From positions 62,001 to 126,000 of the forward strand of contig NZ_PDZR01000007.1 of assembly GCF_002891535.1 (NCBI RefSeq): DNA of 64,000 nucleotides. The letters are read 5' to 3'. Positions within the stretch are counted from its first letter, which is position 1. Every line of letters begins with the position of its first letter. This document shows, piece by piece, positions 52,007-61,901 of the stretch. This DNA is from Methylocella silvestris. Lineage in GTDB: Bacteria > Pseudomonadota > Alphaproteobacteria > Rhizobiales > Beijerinckiaceae. Below the pieces are notes generated by a model, which saw only the letters and a list, made by a program, of their open reading frames with translations, was not told where the DNA came from and made no database searches. Position numbers and translations under genes: made by a program.

Positions 52007-53737
52007 TTATGACAAAAGACGAATATAATTAGATGACAATTGTTGCCTCCTTGTCAAATGTGTCTTCCTCAAAAAAGCCATAATCCCCACAATGTTGCAG
52101 ATGAGCCACAGCGCAAGCGGAAGTAAAACGCCATGACGGGCATAAAACGGAGGAGCGATCGCCTGCGGCAGCCCGCCTGCGATCAATCCTTCAGCGCCGA
52201 GCGGCAGTCTTTCGGTGATTCGGCCATAGGGATCGATGATCGCTGAAATTCCGGTATTGGCTGCCCGCAGCATGGGCAGACCCTCCTCGATCGTGCGCAG
52301 TCGCGCCTGTGCGAAATGCTGATAGGGGCCGGCGGTGCGGCCGAACCAGCCGTCATCCGTGACATTCAACAGGAGGCCGGGCCGCGGCGCGCCCGGCTCC
52401 TGCGGCAGCGCCTCGCCCGGAAAAATCGCCTCATAGCAGATCAGCGGCGCGACCGGCGGCAGACCTGGAACGTTCAAAGTGCGGCGCCCGGGTCCCGGCT
52501 CGAAGCCGCCGGGAATTGAAACGAACTGCCGCAGGCCGACCCGGGCGAAAGCCGCCTCGAACGGAAGATATTCTCCGAACGGCACGAGATGGCTTTTGTC
52601 ATAGGCGCCGATAAGGAGCCCGCCGCTGGCGACGAGCTGAATGGCGTTGAAAAATACGGGATGCTCGAGCCGCCCCGAAGCCGGCTCGAACGCATCGCCG
52701 CGATAGGAGGGATCTTCCTCCGCGCGGGCGGCGCCGGTCGCAAGAATGACGCCGGGGGGCAGCGCGTCGCCGATCTGCGCCATCGCCTCGGGATCGCGCG
52801 ACAGGATAAAGGGAAAGGCGGATTCCGGCCAGACGAGCAGCGTCAAATCGCTGGACGCCTCCTCGGGCAACAGCGCCGACAGCTGCAGATAACGCGCGAC
52901 GATCTCGCGCTTGTATTCCGGCCTGTATTTGTCGTCCTGCGCAAGGTTCGGCTGGATGATTTTGATCATGACGCCGGGAACGCGCGGGGTCGGGGCGGGC
53001 GCTGCCGCCAGCCGCCAAGCGCCGAAGCTGAACATGGCGCCAAGAGCCAGCAACGCTGCGCCGGTCGGCGCGAGCGAGGCGAGCGACAGAGGCCGCGCGG
53101 CAAGAGTCGCCGGAGCGGAAAACAGGGCGATCGCAAATAGCGTCAGGCCGTAAAGGCCGGTCAGGGACGCCGTCTGCGCAGTCAGAAGATTGCCGCCGAG
53201 GGCCATGCCGAAAGCGTTCCACGGAAAGCCCGTAAACAAATGGCCGCGCAGCCATTCGGCCAGCGTCAGCGCGGCGGCGAAGGTCAGGATGCGCGCGGGA
53301 CCCTGCGTCCAGAGAAGGCTGGCGAGGAAAAATCCGAGCGCGGGATAAAAGGCCATCGCCGCAGGCAGGCCGATGACGCCGAGCGGCATCGCCCAGACAA
53401 ACTGGTCGGCCTCGACGAGAAAGGCCGCCCCGAGCCACCAGAGGCTGGCGAGGAAATAGCCAAATCCCCACCACCAGCCAGCAGCGAATGCGCGCCGCGC
53501 CGCGGCCGGAATCAGGCGCGAGACGCGCGATTTCCCATGCCCTTCGGCGGCCGGCTTGGCGTCAGCTCGAGAGACCGAGGCATCGATCAGCCATATCGCC
53601 CCTGTCATGGCGATCGCGAGCGCTGGCATAAGGCCGAAGGGCGCCATCGCCAGCGCGCCGACGGCGCCCGTGAGGAGCGCGATCAGGCGGCGGCGCCAGC
53701 GCGGGGCGGCGGCGATCGAGGCGGCGGGGGAAAACAT
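52007..53737 (-). CDS. lnt: Apolipoprotein N-acyltransferase
   Basis: 576 residues. Several N-terminal membrane segments, then a periplasmic nitrilase domain with the catalytic triad: Glu in LVWPESAFPF, Lys in GAYDKSHLVPFGEYLPF and Cys in APLICYEAIFPGE. A final membrane helix is near the end (VLLPLALWLICNIVGIMAFL). It adds the third acyl chain to lipoproteins, completing the pathway begun by lgt and lspA. A 68-base gap follows corC. Confidence 0.95.
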   Translation of the reverse strand: MFSPAASIAAAPRWRRRLIALLTGAVGALAMAPFGLMPALAIAMTGAIWLIDASVSRADAKPAAEGHGKSRVSRLIPAAARRAFAAGWWWGFGYFLASLWWLGAAFLVEADQFVWAMPLGVIGLPAAMAFYPALGFFLASLLWTQGPARILTFAAALTLAEWLRGHLFTGFPWNAFGMALGGNLLTAQTASLTGLYGLTLFAIALFSAPATLAARPLSLASLAPTGAALLALGAMFSFGAWRLAAAPAPTPRVPGVMIKIIQPNLAQDDKYRPEYKREIVARYLQLSALLPEEASSDLTLLVWPESAFPFILSRDPEAMAQIGDALPPGVILATGAARAEEDPSYRGDAFEPASGRLEHPVFFNAIQLVASGGLLIGAYDKSHLVPFGEYLPFEAAFARVGLRQFVSIPGGFEPGPGRRTLNVPGLPPVAPLICYEAIFPGEALPQEPGAPRPGLLLNVTDDGWFGRTAGPYQHFAQARLRTIEEGLPMLRAANTGISAIIDPYGRITERLPLGAEGLIAGGLPQAIAPPFYARHGVLLPLALWLICNIVGIMAFLRKTHLTRRQQLSSNYIRLLS

Positions 53738-53805
53738 CAGCGGGCGGCCGGCGAGATGGGAGATGCGTTGCGGAGCGGCGCGCCGCCGCCCGAAACCGCC
53801 AAAAC

Positions 53806-54888
53806 TCAGGAGCGTCCCTCGGCAGCGTCGGCGCCGCCGGTTTTCGGCGACATTGGCGCGCCGGCGCGAATCCGCACCCGTTTCACGCGCCTTGGATCGG
53901 CGTCGAGAATTTCGAATTCGATGTCGCCCTCGACGATGATCTCGCCGCGAACCGGCACATGACCAGCCAGCGTCGAGATAAGGCCTCCGACGGTTTCGAC
54001 CTCCTCGGCGTCGCTGATCGCGGTGAGGTCCGCCTTGATCGCCGCGGAGACGTCTTCGAGCCCGGCCCTGGCGTCGACGATGAAGCTGCCGTCGGGCGCC
54101 TCCTCTATCTTCGGGCTCTCGTCGAAATCATGTTCGTCCTCGATGTCGCCGACGATGATTTCGACAATGTCCTCGATCGAGGCGAGGCCGTCGGTGCCGC
54201 CATATTCGTCGATGACAAGGGCCATATGGGTCCGCGTCGCCTGCATGCGGACGAGAAGATCGAGCGCTGGCATCGAGGGCGGCACGAACAGCACGGGGCG
54301 CAGGAGATTGGCCTGCGACAGCGGAATGTCGAGATCGGGAAAGGCCCAGAGATTTGCCGCCGCCACGCCGGATCGGGACGCGAGCTCGCGCGTCTGCGCT
54401 GCGCCGGATGGGGTCCCTCCGGACGCGGCCTCGCTAAAATCCTGTTCGCCGCGGTGGGCGGGCTCGGGAAGGCCGGCGGCGAAATAGGCGACAAGGTCGC
54501 GGATATGGATCATGCCGCGCGGGTCGTCCAGCGTGTCGCCATGCACCGGCAGCCGGGAATGGCCGGCGGTGCGGAAGGTCGACAGAACATCGGCGAGACT
54601 CATGTCGAGCGGCACGGCGACGATATCCGCTCGCGGCACCATGACGTCCTCGACCTGCACTTCATGCAGGCCGAGCACGTTTTTCAGCATCGCGCGCTCC
54701 TGCGGCGAGACGTCGACCGCCGTCGAGGAATCGGCGAGGGCGTCCTGAATGTCGTCGCGGATCGAGGGGCCGCCGACCCCGAAGACGGAGCGCAGCCGGT
54801 CGAACAGATTTGGCTTGCTGGGTTGGGGTCGGTCGGATCCGGCGTCGGCCGCCGGACTGTCGCGTTCGGTCATGATCGTCATTGTCAC
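53806..54888 (-). CDS. corC: CBS-domain transporter-associated protein (CorC/HlyC type)
   Basis: 360 residues. VQVEDVMVPRADIVAVPLDMSLADVLSTF opens the two CBS domains and DEYGGTDGLASIEDIVEIIVGDIEDEHD lies between them and the C-terminal CorC_HlyC domain (DGSFIVDARAGLEDVS, LISTLAGHVPVRGEII). No membrane DUF21 part is present. A stretch of roughly 35-40 extra residues between the CBS halves (PEPAHRGEQDFSEAASGGTPSG...) is unusual. CorC proteins are linked to Mg/Co export. The stop of ybeY overlaps its start by four bases. Confidence 0.92.
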   Translation of the reverse strand: MTMTIMTERDSPAADAGSDRPQPSKPNLFDRLRSVFGVGGPSIRDDIQDALADSSTAVDVSPQERAMLKNVLGLHEVQVEDVMVPRADIVAVPLDMSLADVLSTFRTAGHSRLPVHGDTLDDPRGMIHIRDLVAYFAAGLPEPAHRGEQDFSEAASGGTPSGAAQTRELASRSGVAAANLWAFPDLDIPLSQANLLRPVLFVPPSMPALDLLVRMQATRTHMALVIDEYGGTDGLASIEDIVEIIVGDIEDEHDFDESPKIEEAPDGSFIVDARAGLEDVSAAIKADLTAISDAEEVETVGGLISTLAGHVPVRGEIIVEGDIEFEILDADPRRVKRVRIRAGAPMSPKTGGADAAEGRS

Positions 54889-55415
54889 TCTTTGACTGAG
54901 GTCAGAGGACCCTCAACAGGGGGCAGACCCTCCTCCAACGACGCCAGCGGTTGCTGATAGGGGTCGTCGATCCCGAGCCGGGCAAGCACGGAGCGTTCCA
55001 GCGCCTCCATCGCCTCGGCCTCGGCCCCGACGATATGATCATAGCCGATCAGATGCAAAAATCCGTGCGCGATGAGATGGGCGACGTGGTCGCGAAACGG
55101 CTTTCCCGCCTCTTGCGCCTCACGCTCCGTGGTCTCATAGGCGATCACAATGTCGCCGAGGACGGGCGTCGCCGCGATCGGGCCGCCGCTCGGAAAAGAC
55201 AGGACATTTGTCGGTTTGTCGACGCCGCGCCATTTGCGGTTGAGGTCGGCGATGAAGGCGTCGTCGCAGAGGACGATGCTGATTTCAGTCTCGGCGGCGA
55301 GCTTTGCGCCGCTCTGGTTGATCGTTTGCACGATCACGGTTTCGGCAAGGGCTGCCGCATCCTCAAAGGAATCCCAGGCTTCCGCCTCGACGGCGATATC
55401 GATGACCGGCTTCAT
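54885..55415 (-). CDS. ybeY: Endoribonuclease YbeY
   Basis: 176 residues. The zinc motif is HLIAHGFLHLIGYDH (HxxxHxxxxxH), preceded by NRKWRGVDKPTNVLSFP and GDIVIAYETTEREAQE. It processes the 16S rRNA 3' end and takes part in ribosome quality control. ATGA overlaps with both neighbours (phoH upstream, corC downstream). Confidence 0.96.
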   Translation of the reverse strand: MKPVIDIAVEAEAWDSFEDAAALAETVIVQTINQSGAKLAAETEISIVLCDDAFIADLNRKWRGVDKPTNVLSFPSGGPIAATPVLGDIVIAYETTEREAQEAGKPFRDHVAHLIAHGFLHLIGYDHIVGAEAEAMEALERSVLARLGIDDPYQQPLASLEEGLPPVEGPLTSVKE

Positions 55416-56479
55416 CGCCGCGCCTTTTCGTCCTGCGTCCGGTGTGCGCTTTCATAGGCGCCGACGATACGGCGCACGAGATCGTGCCGCACGACATCGC
55501 CTTCCTTGAACACAACATGGCCGACGCCCTCGACGCCGGCAAGAAGCTGGATCGCTTCGGCGAGACCGGATTTCTGGCCCGGCGGCAGATCGGTCTGCGT
55601 CGGGTCGCCGGTGACGATCATGCGCGAGCCCTCGCCGAGCCGGGTCAAAAACATCTTCATCTGGATCGAGGTCGCGTTCTGCGCCTCGTCGAGCAGGACG
55701 CAGGCGTTGCTCAAGGTGCGCCCGCGCATGAAGGCGAGCGGGGCGACTTCGATCATGCCCGTCTGCATGCCGCGTTCGAGCATGCGCGGGTCCATGAAAT
55801 CGTTAAGGGCGTCGAAGATCGGCCGCAGATAGGGATCGACCTTTTCGCGCATGTCGCCCGGAAGGAACCCCAGCCGCTCGCCGGCCTCGACGGCCGGACG
55901 CGAGAGAATAAGCCGCTCGACCGCGCCCTGTTCGAGCAGCAGCACCGCATAGCCGACCGCGAGCCAGGTCTTGCCGGTGCCGGCGGGCCCCTCTGCGAAG
56001 ACGAGTTCGTGGCGTTTCAGCGTGCGCAGATAATGGTCCTGCGCAGCGTTGCGGGCGCGCACGGGCCCCTTGCGGCGGGTGCCGATCTGCTCGAAGGCGA
56101 TGCGGCCGGCTTCGGCGTCCTTCGGAAACAGCGTGCCTTGCAGCGCGCCTTCCTGGATCGCGCCGTCGACGTCGCCAAGCGTCACGGCATGGCCGGTCCG
56201 CACGCGCTGATAGAGATTTTCGAGCACGAGACGGGCGTGTTCACAGGCCTCGGGCGGGCCCTTGATGGTCACGAGATTGCCATTGGCGATGGCGGCGATC
56301 CCGAGCCTTCGTTCGAGCTTGGCGAGATTTTGATCGTAATGGCCGAAGACGAGCGAGGCCAGCCTGTTGTCTTCGAAGGCGAGGTTGACTTCGGCGGCCT
56401 CCGCATCGGGCGCGGCGCGCTTGCCCTCCGTGCGGGGGGGAGGGCTGGCGAGCGGAGTTGAACGATCGGATGGTTTCAA
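55412..56479 (-). CDS. phoH: PhoH-family ATPase
   Basis: 355 residues. KH-like N-terminal part ([24 protein letters not shown]), then the PhoH ATPase: [19 protein letters not shown] (Walker A), [77 protein letters not shown]. An RNA helicase-like partner of YbeY in rRNA maturation. Start overlaps the miaB stop. Confidence 0.95.
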   Translation of the reverse strand: MKPSDRSTPLASPPPRTEGKRAAPDAEAAEVNLAFEDNRLASLVFGHYDQNLAKLERRLGIAAIANGNLVTIKGPPEACEHARLVLENLYQRVRTGHAVTLGDVDGAIQEGALQGTLFPKDAEAGRIAFEQIGTRRKGPVRARNAAQDHYLRTLKRHELVFAEGPAGTGKTWLAVGYAVLLLEQGAVERLILSRPAVEAGERLGFLPGDMREKVDPYLRPIFDALNDFMDPRMLERGMQTGMIEVAPLAFMRGRTLSNACVLLDEAQNATSIQMKMFLTRLGEGSRMIVTGDPTQTDLPPGQKSGLAEAIQLLAGVEGVGHVVFKEGDVVRHDLVRRIVGAYESAHRTQDEKARR

Positions 56480-57951
56480 ACGAGCCCTCGCGCGCTCTGT
56501 TCGGCCGCGGCCGGAGGCCGCGCCGTCGTTTCGGATGCGAGCCTGCCGAACAAGGAGTTCGGGCCTGTCGCCACAATCTCGACTGCGACGCTCTCGCCAA
56601 TCAATTGATCGCCGCCCTCTAGCTGGACGGCTTGAAGATAGGGGGATTTGCCGGCGATCTGACCGGAATGGCGCCCCCGCCTTTCGATCAGCACCTCGAC
56701 CGTGCGCCCGACCATGGCGCGGTTGAAGGCCTGCCGCTGGCTCTCGATCAGCGCCTGCAGCCGCGCCAGCCGCTCTGATTTCACATCCTCGGCGATCTGA
56801 TCGGTCCGCTCGGCGCCCGGCGTGCCGGGACGGGGCGAATATTTGAAAGAAAAGGCGCTGGCGAAGCCGACGCTTTCAATCAGGCGCAGCGTCGCCTCGA
56901 AATCCGCGTCCGTCTCGCCTGGAAAACCGACGATGAAATCGGAGGAGAGCGCGATATCAGGTCGAGCCGCCCGGATGCGCCGGCAGAGCGCGATATAGCC
57001 GGCGCTCGTATGCCTCCGGTTCATCGCAGCAAGCACGGCGTCTGATCCCGATTGCACAGGAAGATGCAGAAAGGGCATCAGTTTCGGCTGGGCGCGATGC
57101 GCCTCGATCAGCGCCTCGTCCATATCGTTCGGGTGGCTCGTCGTATAACGGATGCGCTTGACGCCGCTTGCGCGCGCAAGCTCGGCGCAAAGGCCGGCGA
57201 GATTCGCCTCGCCGCCGCGTGCGTCCGCGCCGTGATAGGCGTTGACGTTCTGGCCGATCAGGGTCAGTTCGCGAACGCCCGCGGCCGTGAGCGCAGCCGC
57301 CTCTTCGAGAATGGCGGCCACGGGCCGCGAAAATTCCGCGCCACGCGTATAGGGCACGACGCAAAAGGTGCAGAATTTGTCGCAGCCTTCCTGCACCGTG
57401 AGAAAGGCCGAAACGCCGCGCTTGCGCGTCTCGGCCGGCTCGGACTGCGCCAGAAAGCCGAATTTGTCCGCGACCGGAAAATCCGTATCGACGACATGCT
57501 TTTCGCTCTCGGCCCGGTGCAAAAGCTCCGGCAGCCGGTGATAGCTTTGCGGACCGACGACGACGTCGACGGCGCTCTGGCGGCGATGGATCTCGGCGCC
57601 CTCTGCCTGCGCCACGCAGCCTGCGACGACGATCTTCGTTTTGCGCCCTTCGGCCGCGCGAAGCGCCTTCAGCTCGCGCAGGCGCCCAAGCTCCGAAAAA
57701 ATCTTCTCCGAGGCGCGTTCGCGGATATGGCAGGTGTTGAGGATGACAAGATCGGCGTCTTCGGCACCTTCGGCCGCGCCATAACCTTCGGCGCCGAGCA
57801 GATCGACCATCTTCTGCGAATCATAGACGTTCATCTGGCAGCCGAACGACTGCACGAACAGCTTTCGCTCCTGCGGCGGGCTGCCTTCGGCTGCGGGCGC
57901 ATCTCGCGCCTCGTCCGGCCGTACCCTCAGATCGCCAATGTCGGACATCAT
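56476..57951 (-). CDS. miaB: tRNA-2-methylthio-N6-dimethylallyladenosine synthase
   Basis: 491 residues. N-terminal methylthiotransferase domain with three cluster cysteines ([22 protein letters not shown]), the radical-SAM motif CDKFCTFC in [22 protein letters not shown], and a C-terminal TRAM domain. It adds the methylthio group to ms2i6A37 of tRNAs reading U-starting codons. First gene of the tightly overlapping run ending at lnt. Confidence 0.96.
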   Translation of the reverse strand: MMSDIGDLRVRPDEARDAPAAEGSPPQERKLFVQSFGCQMNVYDSQKMVDLLGAEGYGAAEGAEDADLVILNTCHIRERASEKIFSELGRLRELKALRAAEGRKTKIVVAGCVAQAEGAEIHRRQSAVDVVVGPQSYHRLPELLHRAESEKHVVDTDFPVADKFGFLAQSEPAETRKRGVSAFLTVQEGCDKFCTFCVVPYTRGAEFSRPVAAILEEAAALTAAGVRELTLIGQNVNAYHGADARGGEANLAGLCAELARASGVKRIRYTTSHPNDMDEALIEAHRAQPKLMPFLHLPVQSGSDAVLAAMNRRHTSAGYIALCRRIRAARPDIALSSDFIVGFPGETDADFEATLRLIESVGFASAFSFKYSPRPGTPGAERTDQIAEDVKSERLARLQALIESQRQAFNRAMVGRTVEVLIERRGRHSGQIAGKSPYLQAVQLEGGDQLIGESVAVEIVATGPNSLFGRLASETTARPPAAAEQSARGLV

Positions 57952-58070
57952 CCCCTGAACTTAAAAGCCTGATCGCGCTTCATGCCCGCGCCTCGTTCCC
58001 GCGCATTCATGATCTCGCATCTTTACTCTAAAGCGTTGTGACGTTCAGCGAAACAGCGGTGTTTATCAGA

Positions 58071-58562
58071 TTACGGGGCGAGGTCGAGCCGCATCAGCAA
58101 GGCGCTCGCCGGGGTTGAATCCTCTTTGCGGTAATAGGCTTTGCGTTCGCCGACCTCATGAAACCCGTTCGACGCATAGAGCGCGCGGGCCGGGACGTTG
58201 CCGGTTTCGACCTCGAGAAACAGCCGGGCGACGCCGCGCGCGCCGAGGCGGGGCAGATGCGCGGCGATCAGCGTCGCGGCGACCCCGGCGCGGCGATGCT
58301 CGGGCGCGACCGCGATGGTCAGGATTTCCGCTTCATCCGCTGCGGCGCGCGAGAGGATCATGCCGCAAAGCGCCTCATCGGAGTCGATCGCGCCGTCGGC
58401 GACGACCTCCGCGGCGACGAGCAATTGCTCGAAGTCGGATTCGGTCCAGGGATAGGCGAAGCTTTCGTTGTGGATCGCCGCGCATTCGAGGCTGCGCTCC
58501 GCGCCGATCGGCCGATAGGCGGGCGGCTTGACAAACATTCGGAAGACCGACTGGCGGGTCAT
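58071..58562 (-). CDS. rimI: Ribosomal-protein-alanine N-acetyltransferase (RimI type)
   Basis: 163 residues. GNAT fold: ILTIAVAPEHRRAGVAATLIAAHLPRL is the acetyl-CoA loop, then LFLEVETGNVPARALYASNGFHEVGERKAYY, the RimI ending. In E. coli RimI acetylates S18. Its ATG overlaps the tsaB stop, the standard pairing. A later start (58538) is possible. Confidence 0.9.
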   Translation of the reverse strand: MTRQSVFRMFVKPPAYRPIGAERSLECAAIHNESFAYPWTESDFEQLLVAAEVVADGAIDSDEALCGMILSRAAADEAEILTIAVAPEHRRAGVAATLIAAHLPRLGARGVARLFLEVETGNVPARALYASNGFHEVGERKAYYRKEDSTPASALLMRLDLAP

Positions 58563-59263
58563 GGCGCGGCCTCGGCGAGAACGCTTCCGCTCTGCGGCCT
58601 GGCGTCGGCGGCTTTGAGATAGAGCGGACGCGGCGGCGCAAGATCGGGATCACCGAGCAAGCCGAGCCGCGCAACGAAGATAATGTCCGGAACGAAGCTC
58701 TCCGCCGTGGCCTCGACCGCGAGGCCCAGCTTTTCCGCCTCGATCGCGACAAGCGCTGCGCCCGATCCAACGAGTTGCGTCGTCTCGCGCCGCCTCTCCT
58801 CCTGCCGCAAAGCCTCGGCCGCCTCGCGCGCGGAGGCGATTCGCGGCGTCACCAGCGCGCGGCCGTCCGATTCGAACGCCGCGAAGTAGACATTGCCGTG
58901 TCTTGCGTCGATCGCGACGGCGACGGGGCCGGGATTTTGATGAATGATGAGGGGCGCGGCGAGGGCGGCGAGCGTTGAGACGCCGACGACCGGGATCTCG
59001 CAGGCGAGCCCGATGGCGCGGGCGGCGGCGAGGCCGACGCGCAATCCGGTGAAGGAGCCGGGGCCGACCGTCACAGCGACGCGGCCAAGCTCCGAAAACC
59101 CGCCCTCGACCTGCGCCATGACGCGGTCGATGAGCGGCAGCAGCGCCTCGGCGTGGCCACGCTCCATCGCAATCGTCTCGCGTGTTTCGAAATCCAGGTC
59201 CTCGTCATCGACCACGCAGGCGGAGACCGCCTGCAACGCCGTATCGATCGCGAGAATCTTCAT
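58559..59263 (-). CDS. tsaB: tRNA threonylcarbamoyladenosine factor TsaB
   Basis: 234 residues. MKILAIDTALQAVSACVV, the GHAEALLPLIDRVM block and VTVGPGSFTGLRVGLAAARAI are diagnostic. TsaB binds TsaD and TsaE to form t6A37 on ANN-reading tRNAs. It lies 39 bases after nfuA. Confidence 0.95.
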   Translation of the reverse strand: MKILAIDTALQAVSACVVDDEDLDFETRETIAMERGHAEALLPLIDRVMAQVEGGFSELGRVAVTVGPGSFTGLRVGLAAARAIGLACEIPVVGVSTLAALAAPLIIHQNPGPVAVAIDARHGNVYFAAFESDGRALVTPRIASAREAAEALRQEERRRETTQLVGSGAALVAIEAEKLGLAVEATAESFVPDIIFVARLGLLGDPDLAPPRPLYLKAADARPQSGSVLAEAAP

Positions 59264-59302
59264 CGCCGCCTGCCCTTCCGGGAAGGACGCGGCGTATTTT
59301 CG

Positions 59303-59866
59303 TCAGATGGATTCGACCGACTGCACATCCGGCACATAATGCTTGAGAAGATTCTGTATGCCATGCTTCAGCGTGGCCGTGGAAGACGGGCAGCCGGAGC
59401 AGGACCCTTTCATCGCCAGATAGACGATGCCGTCGCGGTAGCCGCGGAATTTGATGTCGCCGCCATCATTGGCGACCGCGGGGCGAACATGGGTTTCTAT
59501 CAGCTGCTTGATCGCGGTGACGGTTTCCGCGTCGCTTTCTTCGAAAAATTCCGGCTCGCCGGCGTCGGGCGAAACATGCGCATGCTCATTGAGAAGCGGG
59601 TCGCCGGACAGGAAATGTTCCATGATCGCGCCGAGCACCGTCGGCTTCAGCTCCTGCCAATCCTCGTTGGCGTTGGTGACGGTGATGAAGTCGGAGCCGA
59701 AGAAAACGCCTTTGACGCCCTCGAGCTCAAACAGCGCCTCGGCCAGCGGCGATTGACGCGCGTCCTGAGGCTCCTTGATATCGAGCGTGCCGGCGCTCAT
59801 CACGGGGCGGCCGGGCAGAAATTTCAGCGTCTTCGGGTTCGGGGTCGTCTCAGTTTCGATGAACAT
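59303..59866 (-). CDS. NfuA/NifU-like Fe-S carrier
   Basis: 187 residues from the ATG at 59866 (MFIETETTPNPKTLKFLPG). The N-terminal domain is the degenerate A-type/Nfu-N fold. The C-terminal NifU-like domain has GSCSGCPSSTATLKHGIQNLLKHYVPDV with the CxxC that holds a cluster at the dimer interface. It delivers Fe-S clusters to client enzymes; MiaB in the same region is one such client type. A 20-codon upstream extension is not conserved-looking. Confidence 0.93.
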   Translation of the reverse strand: MFIETETTPNPKTLKFLPGRPVMSAGTLDIKEPQDARQSPLAEALFELEGVKGVFFGSDFITVTNANEDWQELKPTVLGAIMEHFLSGDPLLNEHAHVSPDAGEPEFFEESDAETVTAIKQLIETHVRPAVANDGGDIKFRGYRDGIVYLAMKGSCSGCPSSTATLKHGIQNLLKHYVPDVQSVESI

Positions 59867-60019
59867 GGCTCTCTCCAGAACGTCCGGTTCAAGGCCGGAG
59901 CTCCCTGCGGCCGCGCGACGCGTCAAAGCGCGCGCAAGCTCGCCTCAATAAATAAGCATGTGGATAAAAGAAAGCGAGCCTGATCTCGCGCGGCTTCGAG
60001 CGGGGAGACGCTGAGCCCG

Positions 60020-60376
60020 CTAGCGCGCGATCGTTGCGGCGGAGGCGCCTTCGTTGAGGCGCAACCGTCCGGTCGTGGCGCGCGCGGCGCCGTCGCCGGC
60101 GTTGACGCGAACCGGACCGCCGCTATTGGCCCAGCCATTGTCCGGCGAATCGCAGCGCGGCCCAAAGCCGACCCGCACATGGCCGCCGACCCAGATGCAG
60201 GTCGAGCTATTGGCGACCGCGGAAAAGCCCGGACCATATTCAGCCTCGCACCGCGCCTGCGCCACGCGCTCGGCCTTGCCGGAGGGAAGACCCTGGGCCT
60301 GCGCGGCGGCGCCAAGAGCAATCACGCCGCAGCCGACGCTGGAAGCCAGCAGGAGGCCATTTTTCAGCAAAATCAT
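60020..60376 (-). CDS. Small exported protein with porin-like signature
   Basis: 118 residues with a signal peptide (MILLKNGLLLASSVGCGVIALGAAAQAQ). The mature part contains CEAEYGPGFSAVANSSTCIWVGGHVRVGFG. This resembles the conserved N-terminal entry of Rhizobiales porins (a short disulfide loop and the first strand), but it ends after another ~50 residues, far too short for a barrel. It could be a porin remnant or a separate small envelope protein. Confidence 0.65.
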   Translation of the reverse strand: MILLKNGLLLASSVGCGVIALGAAAQAQGLPSGKAERVAQARCEAEYGPGFSAVANSSTCIWVGGHVRVGFGPRCDSPDNGWANSGGPVRVNAGDGAARATTGRLRLNEGASAATIAR

Positions 60377-60451
60377 ATCGATTCCAAAAGCCTTGGTTTG
60401 CCACTGAGTCGGCTTTTATGTGTCTTTATAATGGGGCGATTTGATGATCCC

Positions 60452-61213
60452 TTAACGTTGGCTTGGCCAATCGCCTATGCTCGCCTGCACCAGCGCGAGG
60501 GCGGCGACCGCCGCCGTGTCGGCGCGCAGCACGCGCGGGCCGAGCGACAGACGGACCGTGCGTGGGACGGCGAGCAGCGCTTTTCGCTCGTCTTCATCAA
60601 AGCCGCCTTCGGGGCCGATCAGCACGGCAAGGCCGCCGCCACGGTTTGATTCGCGCGCCGCCCGCAACGCCGCGAGCGCGTCTTGTTCCGGCGCATCCTC
60701 ATCGCAAAACACCAGCAGCCGGTCGCCGCTCCATTGTTCCAGCGCGGCGCCGAGGCGGATCGGCGCAAAAACCTCGGCGACGGACAGGACGCCGCATTGC
60801 TCCGCCGCCTCAATGGCATTGGCTCTCATCCGGTCGAGATTGATCCGCTCGGCTTGGGTGCGCCTTGTCAGCACCGGGCGCAGCTGTCCGGCCCCCATTT
60901 CGACAGCTTTCTGCACCATATAGTCGAGCCGGGCATGTTTCAGCGGCGCGAACATATAATGCAGATCGAAGGGCGGCGGCTGAGGGCGTAGCTGATCATG
61001 GGCGGCAAGGATGGTCGACCGGCGGCCTTCCGTCTCGATTTTGGCGCGCCATTCGCCGTCGCGGCCGTTGAACGTGAGGATGTCCGCGCCATCCTTGAGG
61101 CGAAGCGCGTTGCGCAAGTAATTGACCTGCGAGGCGCCTAGAGAAACGCGGGCCTGCGGCGCGAGCGGCGCGTCGACGTAAAGCCGCGGGGAAGCAAAAT
61201 CATAGCGCGCCAT
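60452..61213 (-). CDS. rsmE: 16S rRNA (uracil1498-N3)-methyltransferase
   Basis: 253 residues from the ATG at 61213 (MARYDFASPRLYVDAPL). PUA-like N-terminus with LRNALRLKDGADILTFNGRDGEW, then the SPOUT knot: KAVEMGAGQLRPVLTRRTQ, GLAVLIGPEGGFDEDER and LGPRVLRADTAAVAALALVQ. Methylates U1498 of the small subunit. An upstream GTG/ATG at 61249 gives a non-conserved leader. Confidence 0.95.
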   Translation of the reverse strand: MARYDFASPRLYVDAPLAPQARVSLGASQVNYLRNALRLKDGADILTFNGRDGEWRAKIETEGRRSTILAAHDQLRPQPPPFDLHYMFAPLKHARLDYMVQKAVEMGAGQLRPVLTRRTQAERINLDRMRANAIEAAEQCGVLSVAEVFAPIRLGAALEQWSGDRLLVFCDEDAPEQDALAALRAARESNRGGGLAVLIGPEGGFDEDERKALLAVPRTVRLSLGPRVLRADTAAVAALALVQASIGDWPSQR

Positions 61214-61451
61214 CACGAAATCCGGGTCAAGACATAAGGATCTGTACAATCGGCGGCGCGCGCGCCAAAATTCGGGGCTTGCTTGCTAGGACGCGCCGGT
61301 CTTTGCTATGGACATTGCAGTCGAAGCGCGAAGGCCGCGCGGCTCAAAAGGCGGCGGCGTGCCGCCCGTGAACAAGCGCCGCCTTTTCGAACTCATGCGC
61401 CGACCCGCGCGCCAAACCTTGCGCCAGGGCAGAATCAGAAGGCTCAAAACC

Positions 61452-61901
61452 ATGCTTGCGCCTAGCCTCCTCCGTCCCGTCCGTAAAGCGACGGCGTTTC
61501 TTGTCCTCTCGATCGGCCTTGCCGGGGGCGGAGCCGCGTGGGCTGGCGACTGCAACCAGGACATTGCCACGCTGACGCAGAAACGCCAGGGCATCATCGA
61601 CCAGTTGAACAGCCTCGCCAAGGGATCGAAGACCCATCAGCTCGATCCGGCTTCTTCCTGCCCAAAGCTTAAGGCGCTGGCCGGCGCCGAGCGTCAACTC
61701 GTCGATTATTTCACCAAGAACAAGGAATGGTGCAACGTTCCTGACACGGCGATCGAGAACATCACCGCCAGCTCGCAGAAGACCGGCGCCGTCGCGACCC
61801 AGGCCTGCAAAATCGCCGAACAGATGAAGAAGGCGCAGGAGCAGCAGGCGACCGGAGGCGGATTGCCGCAGGGTCAGAAACTGCCAACCGGCCCGCTTTG
61901 A
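61452..61901 (+). CDS. Exported Cys-containing protein of unknown function
   Basis: 149 residues from the ATG at 61452 (AGAAGG eight bases upstream), giving a signal peptide RKATAFLVLSIGLAGGGAAWAG. The mature part is helical with four cysteines (DCNQDI, SSCPKL, EWCNVP, QACKIA) that could form two disulfides, and ends in a Gly/Pro/Gln-rich tail. The stop overlaps the TTG start of ubiA. A longer frame to 61308 reads basic non-signal sequence. Function not recognised. Confidence 0.7.
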   Translation: MLAPSLLRPVRKATAFLVLSIGLAGGGAAWAGDCNQDIATLTQKRQGIIDQLNSLAKGSKTHQLDPASSCPKLKALAGAERQLVDYFTKNKEWCNVPDTAIENITASSQKTGAVATQACKIAEQMKKAQEQQATGGGLPQGQKLPTGPL

